Shown here: one piece after another, positions 15,381 to 22,257 of the stretch
Layout of the letters: each line of letters opens with the position of its first letter
How positions within the stretch are numbered: position 1 is the stretch's first letter
DNA from: an uncultured Eubacteriaceae bacterium
GTDB taxonomy: Bacteria > Bacillota > Clostridia > Lachnospirales > Lachnospiraceae
Direction: 5' to 3'
Length of the DNA stretch: 23,189 bases
Assembly (NCBI GenBank): GCA_945938055.1
Contig: CAMEUH010000013.1
Span: 1-23,189, forward strand
Notes under the pieces: generated by a model
The model's input: only the letters and a program-made list of their open reading frames with translations
What the model was told of the DNA's origin: nothing
The model's database searches: none
Position numbers and translations under genes: made by a program

Positions 15381-15415
15381 AAGAATCAGTCATAGTTATA
15401 CTATAACTGATTCTT
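15381..15415 (-). repeat. 16-bp palindrome upstream of the LytTR operon (operator or terminator)
   Basis: Arms 15381-15396 and 15400-15415 (AAGAATCAGTTATAGT on the minus strand) pair fully apart from one G-U, around a 3-base loop. On the minus strand six T residues follow, so it could terminate transcription from the DUF3006-like gene. It also contains TATAGT spaced 16 bases from TTGAAG (15422-15427), a possible promoter for the response regulator, so an operator role is equally possible. Confidence 0.75.
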
Positions 15416-15462
15416 CACATACTTCAACCCATCTGGCAGGATTTACGACTTTAGGGCAGAAT

Positions 15463-15645
15463 TTACATCATTTCATAACTCATCATCTCATATCTTAACC
15501 TTGTACCTTCTCCAATCTCCTCTGGCAAAAGTGCCCTTGCCACACATTTTAATTCATCTGCCGGATTGGTAAGATTCTTAAGATACGCATAATCTCCGTC
15601 AATTCTTTCTACCACATACTGCTGCTCGCCAAACAAATCTGTCAT
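15463..15645 (-). CDS. DUF3006-like small protein
   Basis: A 60-residue protein. The sequence YVVERIDGDYAYLKNL, then ARALLPEEIGEGTRLRYE, follows the DUF3006 pattern (DR.EG..A.L ... LP....EG). Function is unknown. The unusual C-terminus repeats YEMM twice (YEMMSYEMM). The ATG comes 1 base after the stop of the DUF1294-like gene and uses a GGAGG in the end of that gene, so the two are translationally coupled. Confidence 0.7.
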   Translation of the reverse strand: MTDLFGEQQYVVERIDGDYAYLKNLTNPADELKCVARALLPEEIGEGTRLRYEMMSYEMM

Positions 15646-15646
15646 C

Positions 15647-15919
15647 CTATCTTCCTCCCAAATAAATAATTCCCACAGCCATCAGAAACTGTATTATCAA
15701 AATTGCAGGCACACCCAATGAAAATTTCTTTTTCTTCGTCTTATGATGGAAAACCTTCATTCCTGCTAATGCTCCAATACTTCCACCAATTACTGCCACG
15801 ATAATTAACGTTGCTTCCGATATCCTCCATTGATTCTTAACCGCCTTATTCTTGTCAGCTCCATAAATCAGAAATGATCCGATATTCATACAAAGCAAAT
15901 AAATTAGTATATATTTCAT
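15647..15919 (-). CDS. DUF1294 family small membrane protein
   Basis: A 90-residue membrane protein with three hydrophobic segments (about 2-20, 41-60 and 71-88). The WRISEATLIIVAVIGGSIGA, GMKVFHHKTKKKKFSLGVP and terminal ILIIQFL stretches match DUF1294 (YsdA-like). Function is unknown. The start at the ATG 15917-15919 matches the usual N-terminus of the family; the frame runs 30 codons further upstream, but that part overlaps the end of a broken gene in another frame. The ribosome site is weak (GGATTGGAAAT). It is coupled to the DUF3006-like gene. Confidence 0.8.
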   Translation of the reverse strand: MKYILIYLLCMNIGSFLIYGADKNKAVKNQWRISEATLIIVAVIGGSIGALAGMKVFHHKTKKKKFSLGVPAILIIQFLMAVGIIYLGGR

Positions 15920-15968
15920 TGTACTATTTCCAATCCTTAATTTGCAATAAAAAAGAGTTCCCAGGGTA

Positions 15969-16286
15969 TTATACTTTTTCAATAGCCTCTTTGAATTTTT
16001 CAGATTCATATACCACTAAAAGCATTTTTTATGGACCACTTAGTAACTCTTCCAACTTTAGCCTGTATTCATTATCTAACAGAACAATATCCATAAAAGA
16101 ATCATCTGATGCAACAAAAAAATAATGTAACTCGCACACTGCCTTAGCCCCGTTCATCTGTTCCGCAGCAGATGGTTCAATATTTATTAATACCTTATCA
16201 ATCCTGCCCCTTCCATCCGTTTCCGCTTTCTTCCAATTCCTAGTCATTCGTCAATACCAGCTTATTTGCTACATTTTTTTATCCAT
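15969..16286 (-). pseudogene. Broken gene for an unknown protein (in-frame stop and 5' frame disruption)
   Basis: Unknown family. An open frame of 72 codons (16029-16247) ends LKLEELLSGP at a TAA, and the same frame continues without a gap as KMLLVVYESEKFKEAIEKV to a second stop at 15969. The continuation looks like genuine protein. At the 5' end, a strong GGAGG and ATG at 16286 are followed by only MDKKM and a stop, right after a run of seven A residues; adding one A opens the frame for MDKKNVANKLVLTND. No ribosome site serves the ATG at 16247. These features suggest a decayed gene with at least two lesions. Alternatively the 72-codon frame alone is a live short gene. Confidence 0.55.
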
Positions 16287-16430
16287 AACACGACCTCCAA
16301 CAAGTTTACACTCATTTAATACGTAAAATATTTTATATAACTTGCTGAATAGCTTGAGTACATATAATAGTAATTTAATATTCCCGCATATGTGTATCCC
16401 CATTCTTTCTCTGTTTTAACTGTCCCCCAC

Positions 16431-17306
16431 TCATTGTTCCAGGTTCTCCCTCATTTTATCTATACTGATTTCTCCCTCTGATGTCCATTCGCCAGTATCA
16501 GCATCCTTATACATATCTGCATTAATTATCTTAATCGCCTCTGGAATAAACCGTTCATACATACCATTCTCATTCTCATAATATTTTCCCATATAATCAT
16601 ACATCAGATAATAATAGTACCCTTTTTCTACATATTTCTCTTCACTATTCTTTCCAGACAAGCATATAACATAGCGATCACCTATGTTTACTTGTGGCTC
16701 ATCAATATAGAATGCAAATATTTCATATTTGTTTTCACGTTCCTCTTCCGAATAATCACCATACCTTGTATAACCATATTTGCTATATATTTCATCTGCA
16801 CGGCTTAATCTTCTGTATCCCTTTGTCTCCGCTATGGTTATTATACTATATTGACTCACATCATCGCCTTTCAAAACATCTGAAACCGCAAATGAATAAT
16901 ATGTTCTCGGAAATTCACCCAAATCATAATATACTACATCTAATACCTCACCTAAAACTATATTTTTCACGCTAATATCTTTATATAACATTTCAAAATT
17001 GTACTTAAACCCATCACCAAACTCATATGTCGCTGCGGGCGATGCAAATGTTTCATTCAAATATTCTATTTTAAAAATATCACATAAAGATGTTGTAAAA
17101 TCCATATAATCCTCTACTTTTACAATTGAATTTACGCTTTCCTCAGTTACCTCTATGTTAATTTGTTCTTTTTCGCTTTTCTGCTGCACATCTGTAGGAG
17201 GTTGTTTTGCCCCCTCATTATAACTGCAACCACCCAAGCATATTAATATTACTGATGTAGTCATCAGAATTTTAAAAAAACTATTTTTCAAGATATTTAA
17301 TTTCAT
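16431..17306 (-). CDS. Putative lipoprotein of unknown function
   Basis: A 291-residue exported protein. The N-terminus has basic residues, a hydrophobic stretch (about 14-26) and the lipobox CLGGC, with Cys27 the predicted lipidated residue. A Gln/Lys/Glu-rich linker and a roughly 220-residue domain follow, rich in Tyr, Asp and Glu (for example KGYYYYLMYDYMGKYYENE). I do not recognise the domain. It should sit on the outer face of the membrane. The start ATG at 17304-17306 has AAGAGAG 7 bases upstream; a TTG two codons earlier is possible. The 3' part of a related gene lies immediately upstream and overlaps it by 26 bases. No clear promoter was found. Confidence 0.8.
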   Translation of the reverse strand: MKLNILKNSFFKILMTTSVILICLGGCSYNEGAKQPPTDVQQKSEKEQINIEVTEESVNSIVKVEDYMDFTTSLCDIFKIEYLNETFASPAATYEFGDGFKYNFEMLYKDISVKNIVLGEVLDVVYYDLGEFPRTYYSFAVSDVLKGDDVSQYSIITIAETKGYRRLSRADEIYSKYGYTRYGDYSEEERENKYEIFAFYIDEPQVNIGDRYVICLSGKNSEEKYVEKGYYYYLMYDYMGKYYENENGMYERFIPEAIKIINADMYKDADTGEWTSEGEISIDKMRENLEQ

Positions 17307-17484
17307 TTTCAATCTCTCTTAACGTCATTTTACCTTCACTTAGCACTGACATTCTTTCCTTATTAACTATATCATACATTCCATCTATTGGGCAATATCT
17401 TGAATAGAGCCCCTCTTCATCAAGGCTATACTTTCCCATATAACTTCTATGTATACGAAAAAAATTTCCTTTTGCTTTGACGAT
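17281..17484 (-). pseudogene. C-terminal remnant of a tandem paralogue of the lipoprotein
   Basis: A short open frame, 52 codons from an ATG at 17439, or 67 from the preceding in-frame TAA. Its sequence YMGKYSLDEEGLYSRY aligns with YMGKYYENENGMYERF of the neighbouring lipoprotein. Further on, LSEGKMTLREIENEIKYLEK lines up with TSEGEISIDKMRENLEQ, so both end at the same point of the domain. The residues before the ATG (VKAKGNFFRIHRS) also align with the lipoprotein (VEKGYYYYLMYD), so the ATG is not a real start. No N-terminal part or signal sequence is present; the upstream DNA runs into the purB terminator. I read it as what is left of a duplicated gene after a deletion. Confidence 0.65.
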
Positions 17485-17520
17485 TTATATATCTTTAACG
17501 CTTACAGAAGCAGAATTATA

Positions 17521-17557
17521 CAATAAACCCCCTACAGACATTTTGCTGTAGAGGGTT
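17521..17557 (-). terminator. Intrinsic terminator after purB
   Basis: Arms 17526-17537 and 17546-17557 form a 12-bp stem with one wobble (minus strand AACCCTCTACAG / CTGTAGGGGGTT), an 8-base loop and a short TTTATTG tail. It starts 18 bases beyond the purB stop. The T tract is short, so efficiency may be moderate. Confidence 0.75.
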
Positions 17558-17574
17558 CTCTTTCATAACCATAT

Positions 17575-19005
17575 TTACACATTAATCGTAGCCGTCATTC
17601 CCAAATCTTCCTTAGACGCTTCCAGAATTGGATTCACCACCTCTGCAAGAAACTCTTCTACCTGTTCCTTGGAACGGCCCACATACTTACTTGGGTCCAT
17701 GGTTTTTTCCAGTTCTTCCTTGGTAAGATTAAAAGATGGGTCTGCTGCAATCAAATCCAGGAGATTATTTTCAAGACCTCTCTCCTTCACATTCTTTCCT
17801 GCTTCCATAGAAAGCTGGCGAATTTTCTCATGGAGTTCTTGACGGTCACCGCCTGCCTTTACCGCATCCATCATAATATTTTCTGTTGCCATGAATGGAA
17901 GTTCAGACATTAATCTCTTGGTGATTACCTTGTCATAAACCACAAGACCATCTACCACGTTTAAATAAAGATCCAGAATTCCATCTACTGCCAAAAATGC
18001 CTCTGGTACGGATAATCTCTTATTTGCTGAGTCATCCAGTGTTCTTTCAAACCATTGCGTGGATGACACAATTGCAGGATTTAATGCATCTACCATGACA
18101 TAATCCGCAAGAGAAGCCATACGCTCACAACGCATTGGATTTCTCTTATATGCCATTGCAGAGGAACCAATCTGATTCTTTTCAAATGGTTCTTCCACTT
18201 CCTTAAGATGCTGTAAAAGTCTGATATCATTCGAGAATTTGTGTGCACTTGCCGCAATGCCTGCAAGTACATTTAATACTCTTGTATCAACCTTTCTGGA
18301 ATAAGTCTGTCCTGATACTGCATAGCAGTCAGTAAAGCCCATCTTCTGGGCAATCATTTTGTCGATTTGACGAATTTTTGCATGATCTCCATCAAATAAT
18401 TCCAGGAAACTTGCCTGTGTACCGGTTGTACCCTTGGAGCCTAACAGTTTCATGTTGGAAATGACATGGTCAAGATCCTCTAAATCAAGTACCAGTTCAT
18501 TCAACCACAATGTTGCCCTCTTTCCAACCGTCGTAGGCTGTGCCGGCTGAAAATGAGTAAATGCCAGTGTTGGAAGTGCCTTATACTGGTCAGCAAACTT
18601 TGCAAGTTCATTCATGACATTCACAAGCTTCTTACGTACCAGCTTAAGACCTTCTGTCATAATAATAATATCTGTATTATCTCCCACATAGCATGAGGTT
18701 GCTCCCAGGTGGATGATACCCTTTGCCTTTGGGCACTGAACACCATATGCATAAACATGGGACATAACATCATGTCTTACTAATTTCTCTCTTTCCTTTG
18801 CCACATCATAATTGATGTCTTCAGCATGTTCCTTTAATTCATCAATCTGCTCCTGCGTTATGTCAAGCCCAAGCTCCTTCTCAGATTCTGCAAGTGCAAT
18901 CCATAATTTTCTCCAGGTCTTAAATTTCTTGTCCGGCGAAAAAATATACTGCATTTCCTTGCTTGCATATCTCTCAGCAAGCGGGGTCTGATATCTATCG
19001 TACAT
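17575..19005 (-). CDS. purB: Adenylosuccinate lyase
   Basis: Splits SAICAR to AICAR and adenylosuccinate to AMP, each with release of fumarate. The 476-residue protein belongs to the fumarase/aspartase superfamily; the signature GSSAMAYKRNPMRCE carries the flexible catalytic serine loop, and IIHLGATSCYVGDNTD and LAFTHFQPAQPTTVGKRA hold the other active-site regions. It is longer than the approximately 430-residue Bacillus form, as in other clostridia. The ATG at 19003-19005 has GGAGG with an 8-base spacer; a GTG five codons upstream would overlap that site. It is third in purC-purF-purB, 36 bases after purF, and is followed by a terminator. Confidence 0.97.
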   Translation of the reverse strand: MYDRYQTPLAERYASKEMQYIFSPDKKFKTWRKLWIALAESEKELGLDITQEQIDELKEHAEDINYDVAKEREKLVRHDVMSHVYAYGVQCPKAKGIIHLGATSCYVGDNTDIIIMTEGLKLVRKKLVNVMNELAKFADQYKALPTLAFTHFQPAQPTTVGKRATLWLNELVLDLEDLDHVISNMKLLGSKGTTGTQASFLELFDGDHAKIRQIDKMIAQKMGFTDCYAVSGQTYSRKVDTRVLNVLAGIAASAHKFSNDIRLLQHLKEVEEPFEKNQIGSSAMAYKRNPMRCERMASLADYVMVDALNPAIVSSTQWFERTLDDSANKRLSVPEAFLAVDGILDLYLNVVDGLVVYDKVITKRLMSELPFMATENIMMDAVKAGGDRQELHEKIRQLSMEAGKNVKERGLENNLLDLIAADPSFNLTKEELEKTMDPSKYVGRSKEQVEEFLAEVVNPILEASKEDLGMTATINV

Positions 19006-19041
19006 TTTTAGTACCTCCACTTTTATAATTAATTAAGATTG

Positions 19042-20487
19042 TTATTTTTCATAGGAACCGCGAATATCCTGCGTCGGCGGCTCTATTGGATAATTACCGG
19101 TAAAGCATGCATCACAGTAATCCTTATTTCCTTCCACAAGCTCACATAAAGACTCCACCGTAATATAGCCGAGTGAATCCGCTCCAATCATTTTACAAAT
19201 CTCATCCACAGAATGATTATACGCAATCAGCTGGTCATGGGAAGGAATATCCGTACCAAAATAGCACGGATGCAAAAATGGTGGTGAGCTGATTCGCACA
19301 TGAACCTCAGTCGCCCCTGCATTCTTGAGCATGCGGACAATCTTTTCACTGGTTGTCCCCCTGACAATAGAGTCATCAATCATGATTACCCTCTTGCCTC
19401 TGACAACCTCTGCCATGGCATTTAACTTAATCTTTACACTGGATTCCCGCTGTGCCTGTTTTGGTTTAATAAACGTTCTTCCAATATAGCTGTTTTTCAT
19501 GAATGCCACACCATATGGAATGCCGGATTCCAATGAATATCCCAGCGCTGCGGCATTACCTGATTCTGGTACTCCTACTACGATATCAGCATCAACCGGA
19601 TGAAGTCTTGCCAGAATACGCCCTGCCATGATTCTGGAATTATATACGCTGATTCCATCAATCCTGCTATCCATTCTTGCAAAATAGATATATTCAAATA
19701 TACATCTTGCCGGTTTTACTGTTGCCATGCTCATATTAGATTCTATACCGGATGGAGTAATCGTAACAACTTCTCCCGGAAGCACATCACGCACAAATTC
19801 TGCACCAACTGCATCTAAAGCACAGGTTTCCGAAGAAAAGAAAAATGCATTATCCCTCTTTCCGATACAAAGTGGCTTAAATCCATGAGGATCTCTTGCA
19901 CCAATCATTTTTCTCGGACTCATGACAATCAGGGAATATGCCCCCTTAATCTTCTTCATTGCATTGGCAACTGCATCCTCAACGGTTGGCGTATTTAGTC
20001 TCTCCCTTGCAATCAGGTATGCAATTACTTCTGAATCTATGGTTGTCTGGAAAATGGCACCGGTATATGACAATTCATCACGGAGTTCCAGTGCATTCAA
20101 CAGATTTCCATTGTGAGCCAGTCCCAGAGTACCCTTTACATAATTCAAAACCAATGGCTGTGCATTCTCTCTCGTGCTGCTTCCCGCTGTCGAGTAACGC
20201 ACATGTCCAACTCCAATGTTACCTTTTAATTTCTCCAGGATTTCCGGGGTAAATACTTCATTTACAAGTCCCATGTCCTTGTGTGACAATACCTTTCCCT
20301 TTGGTCCCTCCGTATCACTGACTGCAATACCACAGCTTTCCTGTCCTCTATGCTGGAGTGCATATAATCCGTAATAAATCGTTGAAGAGACATCATTCCC
20401 ATCAAAATCATACACTCCAAAGACTCCACATTCTTCGTGGATTTCGTCATCTTCCAAATAATGATTCGTACCCATATTCTGATTCAT
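19042..20487 (-). CDS. purF: Amidophosphoribosyltransferase (glutamine PRPP amidotransferase)
   Basis: Committed step of purine synthesis: converts PRPP and glutamine to phosphoribosylamine. The 481-residue protein has a propeptide (about 19 residues) before the nucleophile Cys20 in EECGVFGVYD, a glutaminase domain with ALQHRGQES, and a C-terminal phosphoribosyltransferase domain with the PRPP loop VIMIDDSIVRGTT. Four cysteines at the expected places (CIFEYIYFAR, HPCYFG, and both in DYCDAC) show the [4Fe-4S] class known from Bacillus, in which oxygen inactivates the cluster and the enzyme. The propeptide implies self-processing. It starts 11 bases after the purC stop. Confidence 0.98.
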   Translation of the reverse strand: MNQNMGTNHYLEDDEIHEECGVFGVYDFDGNDVSSTIYYGLYALQHRGQESCGIAVSDTEGPKGKVLSHKDMGLVNEVFTPEILEKLKGNIGVGHVRYSTAGSSTRENAQPLVLNYVKGTLGLAHNGNLLNALELRDELSYTGAIFQTTIDSEVIAYLIARERLNTPTVEDAVANAMKKIKGAYSLIVMSPRKMIGARDPHGFKPLCIGKRDNAFFFSSETCALDAVGAEFVRDVLPGEVVTITPSGIESNMSMATVKPARCIFEYIYFARMDSRIDGISVYNSRIMAGRILARLHPVDADIVVGVPESGNAAALGYSLESGIPYGVAFMKNSYIGRTFIKPKQAQRESSVKIKLNAMAEVVRGKRVIMIDDSIVRGTTSEKIVRMLKNAGATEVHVRISSPPFLHPCYFGTDIPSHDQLIAYNHSVDEICKMIGADSLGYITVESLCELVEGNKDYCDACFTGNYPIEPPTQDIRGSYEK

Positions 20488-20498
20488 CTCTTCCTATT

Positions 20499-21374
20499 CT
20501 ATCTAGTAAATTCCTTGCCAGTCAACAGTGCATATGCTTCTTTATATTTATCAACCGTTCTTGTAACGACTTCCTCCGGAAGCAGATAATCATTATCCGG
20601 ATTTGCCGTAAGCCAGTCTCTTACATACTGCTTATCAAACGACGGCTGTCCCTGTCCTACCGTATAACCTTCCAGCGGCCAGAAACGTGAGCTATCCGGT
20701 GTAAGCATCTCATCTCCAAGAACGACTTCTCCATTCTCATCCAGACCGAATTCAAACTTCGTATCTGCAATGATGATTCCTTTGCTTAAAGCATATTCTG
20801 CACATTTCTTATAAAGTGCAATGGTGTAATCCTTAATCTTGGTTGCGTAAAGAAGACCTTTTCCCGGGAACTTCTTCTCCAGAACATCGATGCTCTGTTC
20901 AAAAGAAATATTCTCATCATGATCACCAATTTCTGCCTTGGTACTTGGTGTATAAATCGGTTCTGCCAGTTTTTCGGATTCTTTCAGTCCTTCCGGAAGC
21001 TTAATTCCGCATACTGTACCATTCTTCTTGTAGCTTGCCCAGCCACTTCCCGTAATATATCCACGAACAATACACTCGACTGGAAGCATCTGAAGCTTCT
21101 TACACATCATACTGTTTCCTCTAAAACGATCCTGTCTGAAGAATTCCGGCATGTCATTTACATCTACGGAAAGCATGTGATTTGGCACCACATCCTTTGT
21201 AAAATCAAACCAGAACTTAGACATCTGTGTCAGAATGGCACCCTTGTCTGTAATTTTATTTTTCAAAATGTGATCATAGGCAGAAATACGATCGGTTGCT
21301 GCAATTACCAGACTGTCCCCGATATCATAAACCTCCCTGACTTTGCCTTCATACAGTAACTTAAATTCTTCCAT
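20499..21374 (-). CDS. purC: Phosphoribosylaminoimidazole-succinocarboxamide (SAICAR) synthase
   Basis: Joins CAIR and aspartate with ATP to make SAICAR; PurB later in the operon splits that product. The 291-residue protein has the N-terminal LLYEGKVREVYDIGDSLVI, ATDRISAYDHIL, the CIVRGYITGSGWASY block and the later DTKFEFGLD, DEMLTPDSSRFWPLEGY. It is of the longer, yeast-ADE1-like type rather than the approximately 237-residue E. coli type. The start is the ATG at 21372-21374 with AGGTG 5 bases upstream; the frame extends 15 codons further, but those codons lack conservation to the family N-terminus. It is the first gene of the purine cluster. Confidence 0.97.
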   Translation of the reverse strand: MEEFKLLYEGKVREVYDIGDSLVIAATDRISAYDHILKNKITDKGAILTQMSKFWFDFTKDVVPNHMLSVDVNDMPEFFRQDRFRGNSMMCKKLQMLPVECIVRGYITGSGWASYKKNGTVCGIKLPEGLKESEKLAEPIYTPSTKAEIGDHDENISFEQSIDVLEKKFPGKGLLYATKIKDYTIALYKKCAEYALSKGIIIADTKFEFGLDENGEVVLGDEMLTPDSSRFWPLEGYTVGQGQPSFDKQYVRDWLTANPDNDYLLPEEVVTRTVDKYKEAYALLTGKEFTR

Positions 21375-21437
21375 CTTTGCACCTATCCTTCTTACGCATT
21401 TTAGCGGGATTTTATTCAATAATCCCAGTTAATCAAA

Positions 21438-21466
21438 ATTATATATCATGACTGTCAAGAAATCAA
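21438..21466 (-). promoter_or_regulatory. Putative promoter of purC-purF-purB
   Basis: TTGATT (21461-21466) and a perfect TATAAT (21438-21443) are separated by 17 bases. The leader of about 55 bases contains a small GGGATT/AATCCC hairpin. I see no purine riboswitch or other known aptamer in it. A TTGACA also lies between the boxes, but at the wrong spacing for this -10. Confidence 0.6.
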
Positions 21467-21508
21467 CTGACAAAATGACGAATACACGCCGGCAATTTCA
21501 ATCAGTTC

Positions 21509-21537
21509 TTGCATATTTTCACATTAAAGTGTATCAT
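21509..21537 (+). promoter_or_regulatory. Putative promoter of the PilZ-domain gene
   Basis: TTGCAT (21509-21514) and TATCAT (21532-21537) are separated by 17 bases. The predicted start near 21544 falls at the left arm of an inverted repeat (21545-21571). Confidence 0.6.
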
Positions 21538-21544
21538 CTAATTA

Positions 21545-21571
21545 ATGAATCAAATATTATAACTGATTCAT
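21545..21571 (+). repeat. Inverted repeat in the PilZ gene leader
   Basis: ATGAATCA (21545-21552) and TGATTCAT (21564-21571) form an 8-bp perfect inverted repeat with an 11-base spacer. The right half TATAACTGATTC also occurs in the palindrome upstream of the LytTR operon at 15402-15413. It may be an operator for a shared regulator. Confidence 0.6.
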
Positions 21572-21594
21572 CAAATCATTTCGGGAGGGATTCT

Positions 21595-21945
21595 ATGCAG
21601 GAAAAACGTCGTAGTAAAAGGCTTAAAGCTCATTTGGAACTAAACATATCCAATCTTTTTAAACAGGATAATGTGAATATTGGCGCACTCTCTTCCCCCA
21701 TCACGGTTGTAGATGTGTCAAAACATGGTATTGGATTCAAATCAAAAGATATTATCCCTCTGGATTACTATTTCAATGCTGCCCTTCATCTTGGCGGCGA
21801 GCAGGACTGTTTGTATTGTGTTGTTAAGATTATACGCTGTATTCCGGCTGAAAATGATGAATATCTGTATGGATGCGAATTTATCGGAATGGCTCCGGTA
21901 CTAAATTATATCTTTGACAATTATGAAAAAAGCCTTAATGAATAA
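21595..21945 (+). CDS. PilZ-domain protein (putative cyclic di-GMP effector)
   Basis: A 116-residue single-domain PilZ protein. The N-terminal EKRRSKRLK carries the RxxxR element and the later VVDVSKHGIGFKS carries the (D/N)xSxxG element that together bind cyclic di-GMP; the distance between them is normal. No second domain is present, so it probably acts on a partner protein. The ATG at 21595 has GGGAGGG 6 bases upstream; an open frame extends to 21448 but covers the promoter and inverted repeat. It is monocistronic and convergent with the HPr-like gene. No diguanylate cyclase is in the window, so the c-di-GMP link is by motif only. Confidence 0.88.
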   Translation: MQEKRRSKRLKAHLELNISNLFKQDNVNIGALSSPITVVDVSKHGIGFKSKDIIPLDYYFNAALHLGGEQDCLYCVVKIIRCIPAENDEYLYGCEFIGMAPVLNYIFDNYEKSLNE

Positions 21946-21961
21946 TTTCATGGAAAAATAT

Positions 21962-22001
21962 AAGAACCTCTCTGATATCAGTACCAGAGAGGTTCTTTTT
22001 T
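21962..22001 (+). terminator. Terminator between the PilZ and HPr-like genes, probably bidirectional
   Basis: AAGAACCTCTCT (21962-21973) pairs perfectly with AGAGAGGTTCTT (21986-21997) over 12 bp, and six T residues end the plus-strand side (21996-22001). The minus-strand side continues as ATATTTTT, so it can serve both convergent genes. The T run overlaps the HPr-like stop codon. Confidence 0.95.
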
Positions 22002-22257
22002 ATTTGTCACCACTTAAATATTTTTCAATATCTGCAATTGCTTCCTTTTCATCGTTACCTTCGGCAGAAACCGTAATTTCTTCTCCCTCATTCAGTCCAA
22101 GCGTCATCATGCCCATAATGCTTTTTGCATTGAATTTTTTGGAACCGCTTTCTACATAAATCTTACTCTCATACTGGCTGGCCACCTGCACGAGCACTGC
22201 AACCGGTCTTGCTTCCAGACCTGATTTAATCTGTACTGTAATCTTTTTCGTTGTCAT
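22000..22257 (-). CDS. HPr-like protein lacking the PTS histidine (Crh-like)
   Basis: An 85-residue protein of the HPr fold. The usual phospho-histidine motif GLHARP reads GLEARPVA, with Glu15 in place of His15, so it cannot accept phosphate from enzyme I of the sugar PTS. The regulatory serine is kept: Ser46 in KSIMGMMTLGL, the target of HPr kinase. This is the pattern of Crh of Bacillus (which has Gln15), a regulator that works with CcpA and carbon metabolism enzymes. The position, overlapping whiA by ATGA, is also that of Bacillus crh. AAGGAGG precedes the ATG. A PTS-active HPr must be encoded elsewhere. The Crh-like function is inferred. Confidence 0.9.
   Translation of the reverse strand: MTTKKITVQIKSGLEARPVAVLVQVASQYESKIYVESGSKKFNAKSIMGMMTLGLNEGEEITVSAEGNDEKEAIADIEKYLSGDK

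Noticed and set aside
16316..16451. Open frame after the lipoprotein stop reading WNNEWGTVKTEKEWGYTYAG then Tyr/Ser-rich sequence, faintly like a lactococcin 972-type bacteriocin.
   Set aside because: It has no start codon near its beginning, no signal sequence and no exporter nearby. The paralogue remnant shows that the lipoprotein ends at its own stop, so it is not a frameshifted extension either.
21448..21594. A 49-codon N-terminal extension of the PilZ protein.
   Set aside because: It spans the promoter and inverted repeat, and the ATG at 21595 has a strong ribosome site directly before the RRxxR motif.
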